64,000 nucleotides of DNA from Acorus gramineus (lineage: Eukaryota > Streptophyta > Magnoliopsida > Acorales > Acoraceae): contig CM060856.1 in NCBI GenBank assembly GCA_030737835.1, forward strand, positions 15,975,116-16,039,115, read 5' to 3'. Below, in pieces: positions 34,191 through 46,700 of this stretch. A model generated the notes under the pieces. It saw only the letters and a program-made list of their open reading frames with translations. It made no database searches and was not told where the DNA came from. A program made the position numbers and the translations under genes. The number at the start of each line of letters is the position of its first letter. The stretch's first letter is position 1.

Positions 34191-34380
34191 TTGAGATTGC
34201 GCTTAGATGTGCGATTAAAATATTAAAATTCTTAGAATCTTATGTTTCAAATTCAATTTTTAAAAGTCTTTGTTTCATTAGCATTTTAATAGCAGAATTT
34301 TTTTACATAAAAATAAAAAATAATTGTTTAAAAATTTAAATGTTAAAAATAGAGTTTAACGGGCGTTTAAGAATTTGGAG
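34191..34380 (+). repeat. MITE-like element (GCGTTTGRAT family)
   Basis: Starts GAGATTGCGCTTAGATGTGCG and contains TCTTATGTTTCAAATTCAA, as in 6628-6825. It ends near GGGCGTTTAAGAATTTGG. Diverged, with no coding capacity. Confidence 0.45.
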
Positions 34381-34594
34381 CTTCCTATAAACAAAATCTA
34401 TCAAAATGTAGATCAAAACATACACGTGTCCGCGGCGTACGAGTCCAATTGAGATGTACTACTGAAGAACCAACCCTATTATATAATTAATGAATCACAC
34501 GAAGATTTCGATCATTATCATCTTCACAGAACGGTTTCTGGGGTTCTCGGTTTCCTTCAATGGTCGTTTATTAATAACATCAGGCCCTTTGCGT

Positions 34595-34600
34595 TATAAA
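34595..34600 (+). promoter_or_regulatory. TATA box of the CCCH gene
   Basis: GTTATAAAAC is 138 bp upstream of the start codon. The leader then carries telo-box motifs TAGGGTTT (34652) and TTTAGGGTTAGGG (34671-34683), common in plant genes for translation and RNA metabolism. Confidence 0.55.
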
Positions 34601-34721
34601 ACACGCCAGGAGAGGGGATCTCTTCTTCCCCCCATCCATATCTAGTCGTTTTTAGGGTTTCTTCTAAGGATTTAGGGTTAGGGTTTTCTTTTTCTTGGAT
34701 CAAAAGCGGATAAACCTGGGT

Positions 34722-34748
34722 ATGCCAAAAACATGGCGGGAGGGTTGA
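34722..34748 (+). promoter_or_regulatory. Overlapping upstream ORF at the CCCH start
   Basis: ATG at 34722 opens MPKTWREG and a stop at 34746-34748. It begins 11 bp before, and in a different frame from, the main ATG at 34733, whose AACATGGCG context is better. Ribosomes starting at the first ATG would miss the main one, so it may dampen translation. Confidence 0.5.
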
Positions 34749-37700
34749 AGTTGAAGAGGGTTTCTTGGGCTCAGGAAGAGAATCTTTGTCAGGTAATCAT
34801 CATAAGATGCGATTTATTGATTTTGAAGGTCAGGTTTTCGAGTTTCGTCGATCGATTTGTTGATCTTTCAATACCCTAGAATCTTTTACTTGGGAAAAAT
34901 TTCTTGATAATGATTTCGTTCTCCCTATTTTACGATGGCGGATATCTTTTATCAATCAAATATAATCAATATCATAGATAAATTAAACTTCTCTTTTTTA
35001 TGGTTTGACATAATGTTTATGTAATGCATTGAAGACCAAGAAGATTGAAGTTTCATGGCCTATATCAGTGAGAACAGACACAGGAGTCAGATTAATTTGT
35101 CCAGATGTATATAAAAAAAGGAATTTGTCCAGATGTATTGCTCTATAAATTGGTCATGGCAATAGAATGTAATTATTAACTCATAAGTCACAGGAGTCGA
35201 ACAAAAATCTTAATACAAACAGTTAATTAAAGGTAATGGCGGCACCCTAAGTTGGTTGGTGAATCACATTCAAAAAGACATTTTTTTGAATAAATATTCA
35301 AATATTATGATCATGGAATTTATATGGAACAGTCAGCATCAGTGAGAAAGAATTATAGAAGGCAACTGCATTGCAATTTTAATTGTCAAGTAATTGAATT
35401 TTGCAACATCATGGGGATCTAATATTGTTTCAGCAATGTAGTTCCATTTAAGTTGAAGAACATCTTATCTGACTTCTATCCATCATGACCAGTTGAATTG
35501 GATAAATCCTTCTTTCCAACCTACGTTCCACCTTTTCTTTGCATTCAGTTTTGTTATCTAGGGCATGCTCTCCTGCCTAAGCAGACGGGGACTGATATGG
35601 TCTAGCAGTGTGAGAAAAATGTCCCAAAATCCAACCTGTTATGGTGATGTTATGGACCACTTCTATGAAGTTTTTTTTATGAAGATATTAATTAAAAATA
35701 AAAAAATATCTGCACATATTGCCTAGTGCGTTCATCCATTAGCAAGATTCACAGAGAGTACCTAAGCAATGCTCCATCAAAGGTGCCATTTTTTTTTTAT
35801 TGAGGAGTAATGTCTACCAAATTATTAACTTTGGTAAAACAGCAACAAAAGTACCATCTAAGAGAAAAAAGATGGGACACAAGGAATGTATACATGTATT
35901 GTGCAGTATTAATACATGTATTGTGCAGTATTATGGAACTTTTTTTATTTTTTTGGTATTTGAGCTGTTACAGAGTAAAAGCATCAAAGTAAAACTGAAG
36001 AAAAAAAACTGTGTTAGATAGTATAACTATAACATCATTCGGGTTCAATATGAATGACTTGCTTCTTGTAATATAAGAAAAAAAAACTTCTCCACATAAA
36101 ATCACATTAACCACCTTTTTAATTTAAACAAGCCAACACTTGTTCCGAACAACTCTTTGCTCTCCATGTCAGTTGTAAATATCAACAAACTAGCCTATAC
36201 ATACTCAAATTTTGCAAGAAAAATCATATAAAAAATGTTATAAAAATGGCATCACCAAGTTTTATTTATGAGTTCTGGAATGTCCATTGTAATAACTGAA
36301 TTTATCTTCATCAAATTTACCCCATTCCCTTTTTTTTGAGATATTTTCCCCGTAGTGATCTTGAAATTAGTTCAAGGCCAATTTGGGAGTAGGAATCTCA
36401 AAATCACCTCAAGCATTTTGTGGGACATGGAGTTTTGATTCACATGAAGCTAGTGTATTAAACAACTCTTAGATAACGGAAAGACAAATTCTTATTCAAT
36501 GATTGCATTGATGATGAAATTAATGTGTTTTCAATCATCTACAAGTATACAGTATACCATAGTGACACACTAAGATATGGTCCACATTACAAATCATCGA
36601 ACACACAGTGGAGATGCTCCTTTACTGAAATATGATTAGGGTCATAATCCCTTCTCTTAGTGGTGTGTTATTTTAGTATGTTGAGAGAAATTAATTATTG
36701 TAATCACATCTTTGTACTGCGTCTGGTAGATTGACCTACCAGTTCGCAAGAAATAGTGTGTGCTGCATAATGATGCAATTTAGAAATGGTTGCTGTTGAA
36801 CATTGCTTCATTTAGCAATTTGTCTATCTCAAGTGCCAAAATGGGAATACTGTGTTTGTTGCCAATGTGAAAACATTTGTATAGATTTAGTGACATCACA
36901 TTTTATCTGAATACAAGCTAGGTTTATAATATTAATAGCTAATTGAATGTTTCTAGTTACGGTGAATTCCAATAGGAGGAGAATGTGCCTGAATGTTTTT
37001 TTGTTTTGTTGTTATCACTTGTATTGTATTCCAGTTTTAGTAGTGCAATTCATGTAACTCTTGAAACTTTTGCATGATGACATTGTATAAACTTATGTCA
37101 TTTAGCATGGTTGTGATTTTTTTACTTATATACAGAGATATAATCTCCTTTAGCAAATAGTATATGGATACACTGGTTATAATATGCATATGCATTTTCC
37201 ATTGAGAAAATTTTAGAATTTTTTAGCACCTACAAAGTTGCATCGAAATCACTGAATCCCATCCATATCTCCCATCTAAATAGCTCTTTATGGGTGCATA
37301 TATCTTTTTTGTCTCTAGTGGATATTTAAGCAGTACATATTATACATTTTGTAAAGGGTTTTAGGTTATGGGAAGTGAAGTAATCACACAATAAAACCAG
37401 CACACATCAGTCTGATCGAACTATTGATTCTGACATATTTGATAATCCGCCTCATTTTTAGATCTCTCTGGGATTCTTTCTTTACTCAAACCTGAGACTA
37501 AACCTAATATGAAGGTATGCATGAACAGAAGTTCCCCATTAAGTTTAGGCCCTCACCTTGAAGAACCAAAAAAAGGAAAGAAACTGACACTGTAACCTTA
37601 AGGGGGCAAAGTGACAATGAAATATTTTGAATAATGTTTAGGTTCCTATTTTGTTACTGATGGTTGAATCAGACACTTTTTGAGAAGGAAAAAAAGGCTA

Positions 37701-40700
37701 GAGCCTGGGAGGGACAACAATTTTGCAGATGAAAGATGGGTGTCAGAAGGAAAATGATGGCTGCTGGAAGGTTCTGTTAAGCCTTCATGAACAATGAATG
37801 AGAAATATAGACAAGACAAGATAATATATTGCATTCATTCGCACAGTTTAACATTCAACTGCTTGTGTGTTTCCTTGAGACATTCCTGTCGTCCCATCAT
37901 CTAGACTCCTTTTTTTACTTTTTCCTTATATTACCTTTTGCAATGTTAGCCATTTCAACTAAATTTATAGACAAACACCCTTACTCGGAAAAAAAAGGTT
38001 GAGAGGCAGAGTGGAGAAGGGAATGTTTTTTTTTTATAAGAATTTTGACAAAATCCACCCATAAGAAATTATATGAATACAAAATACTGGAACATAATTA
38101 CTAAGAAATAGTTAACTACTCTAGCACATGCACACTCTAATCTAGATAAATATGTAAAGAATGATATGTATCCGTGCTGCTCATACTGTTTTCACTAAGC
38201 AAACTTATAACTGAACAGAGCATATGATATAAAAACAAATTACTATGATGCCCTCACCAGACTTCTCCTAAACTTAGTGAGACAATTGCTGGAGTTAATG
38301 CACAATTGAAACTGACAAACTGTGAAACAAGTCATTAGAAGATTAAGGATTTATAGAACTGAACTTGAACATCACAATGCCAGTTTAAAGAAACTACTGA
38401 TGTGGACGGATTGACAGAAAAGAGCGCCCCCCCCCACAAAAAAAAAAAAAAAATTCCAATAACTGATATCCATTACGATTGATTGGAAGTAGCTGAATGC
38501 ATCTAATGGTAGTGTATCAGTATCATTGGAAAGGTAAGTTTTTAAGACTATCACTAGGCTTACCTTGCTTACAGATTACAGTGTTTGGTAATAAATAGAG
38601 TGTGGGTGGATAGATAAGTGTGACATAGATGAGAATGTTAAGGTTGATGACTCAAAATTATATTCATTGTATTTTAAATGAGAATATTAGAAAATATTTT
38701 TGGACAACCACTGATTAGAGGTCAAGATGAGGGAGAATTACTTGAGACAGTTTTGTCATGTGTTAGTCGAAGGATCTTAAGTCCAAGAGAAAGCAAAAGA
38801 CTAGGATGGAAATGATGAGAGGTAGCTAAAGGAATTATTTGTAGTTTAGGGGATGGCATGCACTAGGTGTTTCTGTCATTGTCTGACCAATACGGTCGAC
38901 CCTCAATAGATATTAATAGGATAGAATATTTGTTTGGTATTTCTCTACTCTTTTTTTTTAAATACTTTAGAGGGGCTACTGTTTGGAGCAATGGTGAAGT
39001 GTTGAGTAAACAGGACAAAATCCTTAATTTGAATCTTGTGCGCAGCAATTTTGTGCAAAAAAATGTCAAGGTTAGGAGAATATCTGATCTTTCCCCTCCC
39101 AGAACTCCACTATATGTAGGATCTACTTTGGATGATGGGTGATGGCTTATGTTACTTCATCTTATGACTTGGTCCAACCCCACCCTCCAACTGGTTTGGA
39201 TAGAATTCATAGCTATTGTTTACCTTGAGCTGGGTACTTCTGATGCAGTATGTTTTATTTTTTGAGATAATGTTAGGCATTAGCCTTAAACTTTATTAAG
39301 AACAAGACAAATGTCCAAAACAAAAGGATACAATTGCAACTCGTGGTCAACCATAAAAAAGCAAACAGCACGGCCCCAATAGAGGAGGTTTCTCCCGCCT
39401 CTGGGCCGCACGAGCAACTATTCTTCTTAAATCATGATTTTTCTTATTTATTGCAATACCCTCTTTGTCCCCGCACAAAACCTCTTCATAAAATGAACCA
39501 TCATCTCCCACATGTTTTCTGATACAGCATCTTAGTATGAGTGATGCATGGTTTGGGTAGTTCGCTTTGAGGATCTTCTTTTTTGGGTAATATATTAATT
39601 GTTGTATTTCATTTCTTGACTTTCTTATCTCTTTTTAAAACTTTTGTTGGAGATCCCCCGTCTCCTTTTGTTCGGGACTTCTATGAATAAGACAACACTA
39701 ACCTTTTATTCAAAAAAACCAAAAAGAAAAAAAAGAAGAAAACGATAAGTTGAAGTGTGTTGATGGTTGTAGAATTGCTTCACTGAGTTTCTGGTCCTTC
39801 TCAATTGTCTAACATGTGCTCCATAGCCAACTCCCTGTCAATGGGATAAGACTTTTTGAGGAGACATTTTACCATTAGATGTTTAAACTGTAAGGTATAA
39901 TTCATTGTGCCAACATGGACCTATAAAGTAAGTGCATCTTCACCTGAATCCTTTGAATATTCTTAGGCCTCGTTTGGATATTTGGGTAGATTCTGCATTT
40001 GAAAAACTAAAAATTTCTAAAAGTTCAAATCCAAACTCAACGTTTAGCTTTTCAAACCATCAACTTCTTTTTTTAGGCACAAAAATCTTGCGATTGAAAA
40101 GCTAATAAAACAACGATTTTCAAAGCTGAATTTGAAACACAAGATTCTAAGGGTCCATTTGGTATCACTTAATTAAATTGATTCCGCTTTCAATTAAGCA
40201 GAAAGCTAAAAAGTGTTGCCAAATGCATTCTAAAAAGTTGGCTTAATTAAAAAATTACTTTCAGCTTTTAGTGTAAAAATTTTAATTTTTAAAAAGCGAA
40301 AAAAATAGGGTCTGTTTGGAAACACATATGAAAAATAAGATTTTGAATAAAGTGGCTTAAATAGACTTGATTATTGGAAAACGCATTTTATGTGCTTTTT
40401 AAAAGCAATTTTTTATAATAGAAGTTGTAAATAACTTTTTAATTAAGCCTGTTTTTTAAAATGCGTATGACAACACTTTTCAGCTTTCTGCTTAATTAAA
40501 GCAGAATCATTTTATTTAAGTGTTGCCAAACCACCCCCGAAGAATCTTAGTGTTTCAGTCTTGTATCTAAACGCGGCCTTAGTGTAAGGAATTGTATCTT
40601 CCATTAACAATTTAAGTAGATTGCCAAACACTCTCCTGCAAAGAAGCCACATTTGGTTAAAGGTTTTGGTGTAATAAATTGAGTAGAATTTGCATTATCC

Positions 40701-43700
40701 ACTTGAAATTCCACCACAAATTGGTGTCTGAAGGGGTTTTGAGGTGTGCAAGCTATGGAATTCTAAATCACAATATTTTAAGGGTTCAAATGATTAATAC
40801 GGTTTCTTCAGGGTGCTGGACTGAAAATCTGACCTAGTCTGCTGATTTAGCTTTTAATGATTTAGAATTAGTGTTGGAATTTGGATTAAAAAAAGATTGA
40901 ATGTGGAGCAGAATAACAACCAATATTGCATTTCAGGTTATGACCAGGCACTAATTTGATCCAGTACGTGCCTCTTGAATCGTTTAATGTCATGGAAATT
41001 TTCTAATAAATAGAGAAATTTGAATAATTTATGTAAATGAACTCCCATTTCTGGCGGCATTTGGAGGTGTCACAGTTATACATTTTACGATGATTAATAT
41101 ATAACTCTGTAGTCTGTACATATTGCTTAATATTTTTACCAATGCTGCAACAGGTACGTCTGTATGCAAAACCATCTAATGTCATTTTGACAAATTACAA
41201 AGTGAGATTGGGGCATATGCTGATGGAGTATATCTTTCATAAATTTTGAGAACATACATGACTGTTTATTCCTGTACAGAAGCGTATGCAACTCCAACTC
41301 GGGCATTGCAATTATGCATGTCAAGATGAATAGAAGTTACATATATACATACTGAGCAATATTTATGAATTGCAGTTGTGCCTTCGTGCCTTGATACAAA
41401 ACACTGTAATGTGATTGAACAAATTACTGTTTGAAACTGCAACATATGCAGATCAAATAAAATGGATTCTTTCATAAACTGTGTGAACTTCTTTGTGAAG
41501 AAGATCAAGCAACTCTAAAAATTTAGTAATTGAAGATAAGTCCATCCTCCTATGTACTGGCGCTATGTTCATGCACTAATAGTCAAAATTCTTCATTAAT
41601 CTTATGCCTGTTAATGAAATTTGCAATTTCATTGACAGAAAATAATGCGCTTCACATAATCAAAATATAGTTAAGACAACCGGGCTTGTTTCTCAAGCTA
41701 TTAGTATGTGTGACCACTAGAAAGTCCATTTCTAATTATTCAAGGAATTTTATATCATTGCTCTGTTTTTGCAATGAGTTTGGATCACGCTTAAAATCCA
41801 GGTCATCATCCAGATAGACTGAAAATATTTCAGATTGTCAATTTCATGAAAATGCTTTGCAAAAAACTCCTATAAAGCCACGACAGTATTTTGCTTCAAG
41901 ATACATCATTAACTTAGATATTTAGGAGCCTTGAAGTCTTCAATCCTTGTTATATGGCTGGTTTAGGATTTCGTCCAGAATGCCTTGAGATTCTATGGTA
42001 GGACAATATAATGTAAAATGAGAACAGATGGACACTGATGTTGTCTAGATTCAACCGTTAATGCATATATTTTTAAGATGCAATATGATATCGTGGAATG
42101 TGAATGACTAACTTCATTTATCTGTTACATTATGCTTTAATTAGAGAATTTCTATTTGAAATTTGAAATTTTCTCTGTTTGAAGAAGCATAATGGTTTTA
42201 TGGTTTTTTTTTTTTTTGTAATGAAAAATGAATAAGAAGGCAACTTATGTTTCCTTACTCTATGACTTGCTAAGGCTCCATCTGGAACCAACTATCAAAC
42301 TGATTCAGCATTTTCAAAATCAGTTTTTCATATAATCGGTTGCAAACAAGTATTTTTGAACTTCAGCCTTCTGTTTCAGTTTTGTGTTTTGTGTTGTAAA
42401 AGGCAACAAAACGCTTTTATGAAAAATCTTTGTCACTGGTTCCAGTTCTGGCCAAAAGCAGTGAGTAGATCAGCTTTGGGATAAGATAACCTCCACAGCT
42501 TTTCCAAACTCAGATCTCGAGAATCTATGGATGATACACAATGTGATTTTTTTTTTTTGCTGGGTACACAATGTGGTTTTCATTCCTTGATCGCATTTAA
42601 TCCTTGGGTGCCTTTATTTCCGCCTTTGATTCCACAAATGCAAAAAATCGGTACCAAAAGATAATGTGATTTTTACCTGGTAACCAAGTACCCCCCTTTT
42701 GTCTATTGGTCTACATGTGATAAAGATTCTTCACTTATGTATCAGACCTTCCACTGGTAATATCTTTAATGTATCACACCACCCTATAATAATCAAGTGT
42801 TGGTTTTTTGTTCGTGCCAATTCTCTCTTTTTTTTTCTTTGGGCTTTGGGGGGGGGTGGGGGGGGGGGGGTGTTTAAGTGGTGCACTAGAATTTTTACTG
42901 GAGAAGTTTGGTTTACAGCCGGGAAAAGAAAATAAAGAGAGAGGAGACAGAGAGGACACCAGGAATGTTCCCAACCTGAAACCCATTACAGCACAGGGGC
43001 ACCTCATTTTTAGCAATTATTTCATCCCATAAGGATTTTGCCTTTCATCATATGTTGTTTGAAATTGACTCGTTTCCCAATATAAAGAATCGCGGTAGCT
43101 AGTCTACCTTTCTCTCAAAATCATGCTACTCAATTTAGCCGTGTTTTATAGTTGCATGTGTAACTACGATGTGTGTGAGTTCATTTATGCTGTTGCTATG
43201 AAATATTATATGGTAGTTTTTTTTTTGTTTTTTTTATTTTTTGATATCAGAAGGACCTTCGTGGCTGATCTTACGGTCTAGCTGGGAAGGCTATCTCCGT
43301 CTGTTTGCCTCGGTTCCATGGAAAATTCTTTCGAATAATCGTCAACAAACAGGTGGGTAAGTCAGCATCAAGATTCGAACCCAGGACCTATCGGTAACAC
43401 CGCTAAGCCCTGAACCGTTGTGCTATGACCACTGGGGACTTATTATATGGTAGTTGTGAAGCATGGCATTTTACATTTTTAGTCTTGCCTTCTTTTTCAA
43501 TATCCACCCATGTTGCAGCTCGCTGATTAAGGCCCGTCATAAGTAGAAAGTCATCCGTTTCATGTTTTTAAAAGATCCCACGTGTATCGGTAACACCACT
43601 AAGCCCTGAATCGTTGTGCTATGACCATTGAGGACTTATTATATGGTAGTTGTGAAGCAGGACATTTTACATTTTTAGTCTTGCCTTCTTTTTCAATATC

Positions 43701-46700
43701 CACCCATGTTGTTGCTGCTCGCTGATGAAGGCCCGTCATAAGTAGAAAGTCACCCGTTTCATGTTTTTTAAAGATCCCACGTGTATTTCTTTATTGATAT
43801 CAATATGATTTTCCTTTATCCTCTCTCTCTCAATGGCCGCATAGTTCTTATGTGGTTTTATCATACATCATGTTTAATTCAGTGAAAACCATGTGGAGTA
43901 TATCTTCTCTCCAAATCTTGGCCACATACCAAGGAAAGAATGGCATCCATGCTTGACCTTCCTTATTTGAGATACCCTTGTTCTTTTGGTTTCAGTTATT
44001 ATTCTATCACCTGCTCACTTACTCTCATGGATGAATTAATGTTTTCCATTTCTAAATTCCAATTCAATGCAAACTATGGGGAGTTATTCATCTTCTCTTT
44101 TCATTTGTCCATTAACTAATAAGAAAATGGCCTCCATGCTTGAGTTCTCCCATGTGAGACCAAGTTGAAATGATGATTTTTTTTTTCAATTAATGGTTGT
44201 TCCATCTCCTGCTTTAATAATGGTCTCAGGCATAGAACATGTTCCTGCTCGTTGTTGTGTGGTGTTGTTTGATGAGACATGGGTATGGGGTTGATACTTA
44301 ATAAATAATATGGGGGGACACTTGGGATTGAGAAATAAAAAATTAATAGAGATCCAATTGATTATCTGAAAGTTCCATAAGGTTATTTTCATGAAGGTTC
44401 ATCCAAGTATTCAAGTTCTTGTGTGAATCTTGATGCATGGAAGTATTCTGCCTCATGGGCACTCGGACAATAAAGAAAGGTTGGTTGGCTTTTGGTTTCC
44501 AGATGTGTATTTTGCCATGAAAATCCTTTATACATGGAATTCCTCTGAATAGAGCCTTTTTTGAATGATTTTGGACAGAAGCTGGCATTATGTTGGCCAT
44601 TGATAATTGAAGGTTTACTTGAGAAAAACAACAGAATCATTAATAGGAAAACCTGTTCTGGAGTTACAAGGGACCAAAGAGCTTTTGAAATGGTGAAAGC
44701 TTTTCTAGTTCATGCTGCCCATCTAGGTATTGTGACAGTTTGGTCAGGGTTGGAGTTCTTTTTGGAATTTTTGGGCTTTAATCAATCTCATTATCAGCTT
44801 GTTAATTGTATGACATCAAAGATTGAAGACTGATGTGTGTTGGAATTTTGTAGATGACTAAACCATATGTTATGACCCCCTCCTTACTTGAACTGCATGA
44901 TTATGTGTTAAGAATATATTATGATACTGCCATCTTTCACCAAAAATATATACATTTGAAAGACGACTTTGTTGTATAATGGAGGTCAAACTCTCATTGG
45001 CAAACAATCTTGGACCACCCGAATTTTATATGTTCTCAACGTCCTTTGTTTATGATACAAAAATATGATGGATGCTTTTCTATTAATTGGAGCTGGCTGG
45101 ACGTGGTAGATCATCTACATTTCTTGGGTTGGCTTTTTTTCTATGAAACAGGGATGTCCCTCTGCATTGTTGTATGATCGATAAATACCAGCTGGACTAA
45201 AAGAAAAATTATTAATATAACTATGAGACGTCTTTTTTGTGTAGATAAAATGGGCCTCTAGAAACATGCATGATTTCTTTGGGTGGGAAAGCTTTAAAAT
45301 TATATTGGCTAGGGAAAAGGAGGATATGCATTTGATCACACCCTCAGAAACATGCTTGGCTGAAATGCCTATGTTATTGGAAAAACAGGAAAGGATGATA
45401 TCACACACTGAAAAGTGTTCATCCCTCAGGGGAATGCTTCATAGGGATGGTGCTACATCTTTCTGGGATAATTTTATGACTTGGATTCTATGTAATCTGA
45501 GACTGGACTTGATTTCAAGCAATTTATTCCAGTCATGTTGTAAAGTGACTGGGTTGATGTTTATAAAACTGTACATGACGTGCACAGATTTCTATCAATT
45601 TTGTTTATTAGCAAAACTCGATCAATATTTGCTGAAGAATCCCTCAGATGACAGAACGTTCAAACCTTTGGTCGAAAATGATTGTCTTGGCAGGGTGTCC
45701 TCTATGAACATGTTTTTTTTTTTTAAATGATTAGCTAGGCCTTTCTATAATGTTAGATGGGTATATAACCTGAACGTGTTTTAAGAACTTCATTTGCCCT
45801 GCTAAATAGCCCTTTCTTCTCCCTCTAGATATTCTGCAACTTGCGTAATTTTTTTTATTTTTTTATTTTTACAATTTCGTCAACTAAGTTGGCAGACAAG
45901 TAATTGTCATTTGTGTCAAACAGGTCAGGTTGTTCCTTTTAGACGATGCTCCTTATCAATCTGGGTCTGGAATCCAGGATCATCTCCAAGCAAAGGCCCC
46001 ATTATCACGGCTTAAGAATGGGACAGACTCAGATGACTCCATTGCCCCCGGATTTGGCGGATATCAGTCTGCAGCCAATTTTGAAATTCAGGTCTCACAA
46101 ATCCCACTCATCAAGTGGCAAATACCCCCTAAGGTGATATATTGGTATTTTTTATAATGTTTCACCACTTCAATTAATCTATCTATTATCTAACCAAAAG
46201 TGTTTAAGTTTTTGTTTGTTCCTTTGTGTCCAACATTTTATTTTCAATTTTATCCTTAGTTATATTTGAATTTTTAATTTTATATTAAAGGTAAGAAAGT
46301 AAAAAACACATATTTGTAATATTTTAAAAGATAATGTGAGATATTCATCAAATCTATCTATCTATATTAATTATATATTGAATGAATGATGGTGATCATA
46401 CCACATCATCATATTTTTTTTTGTTACTATTATTATTTTATTAGATTTAGATTAAAATAATCATGGAATATAGGTGATAAATAGCTAATTTTGGGTCAAA
46501 GATGAGTTTCAATGTTTGATCTTATTGTTGATCATGCAATAGTTATTTTTGAAAAAAATCTATTTCACAGTTATAAGTATGTATCGAAAAACTCTTTCCA
46601 ACAAGATATTAATCATCCCAATCAGAGTTATATTTGAAAAGTTATGAATTGTTAAAGAATTTTGAGAATAATTTAAATTTTTTTTTGTATATATACCCTT

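Larger units (their letters stand above)
34793..45923 (+). other. 11.1-kb first intron of the CCCH gene
   Basis: AT-rich with no internal gene recognised. It contains an Au-like SINE (38970), nested MITEs (39965-40580), a tRNA-derived SINE (43219) and a 196-bp tandem duplication (43389-43783). It also holds poly-G runs near 42848-42871 and a direct 25-bp repeat around ATACATGTATTGTGCAGTATTA at 35891-35932. A 154-codon open frame at 45266-45730 shows no known motif. Confidence 0.7.

Noticed and set aside
39255-39720. Two LINE-3'-end-like stretches (TTCTTAATAAAG on the minus strand; a GATCCCCC... and A-rich tail on the plus strand)
   Set aside because: Suggestive of decayed LINE tails, but no reverse transcriptase or endonuclease motif and no target duplication could be shown.
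45266-45730. 154-codon open frame inside CCCH intron 1
   Set aside because: No recognisable domain, no promoter, and it lies in a transcribed intron; chance or an old repeat remnant is more likely.
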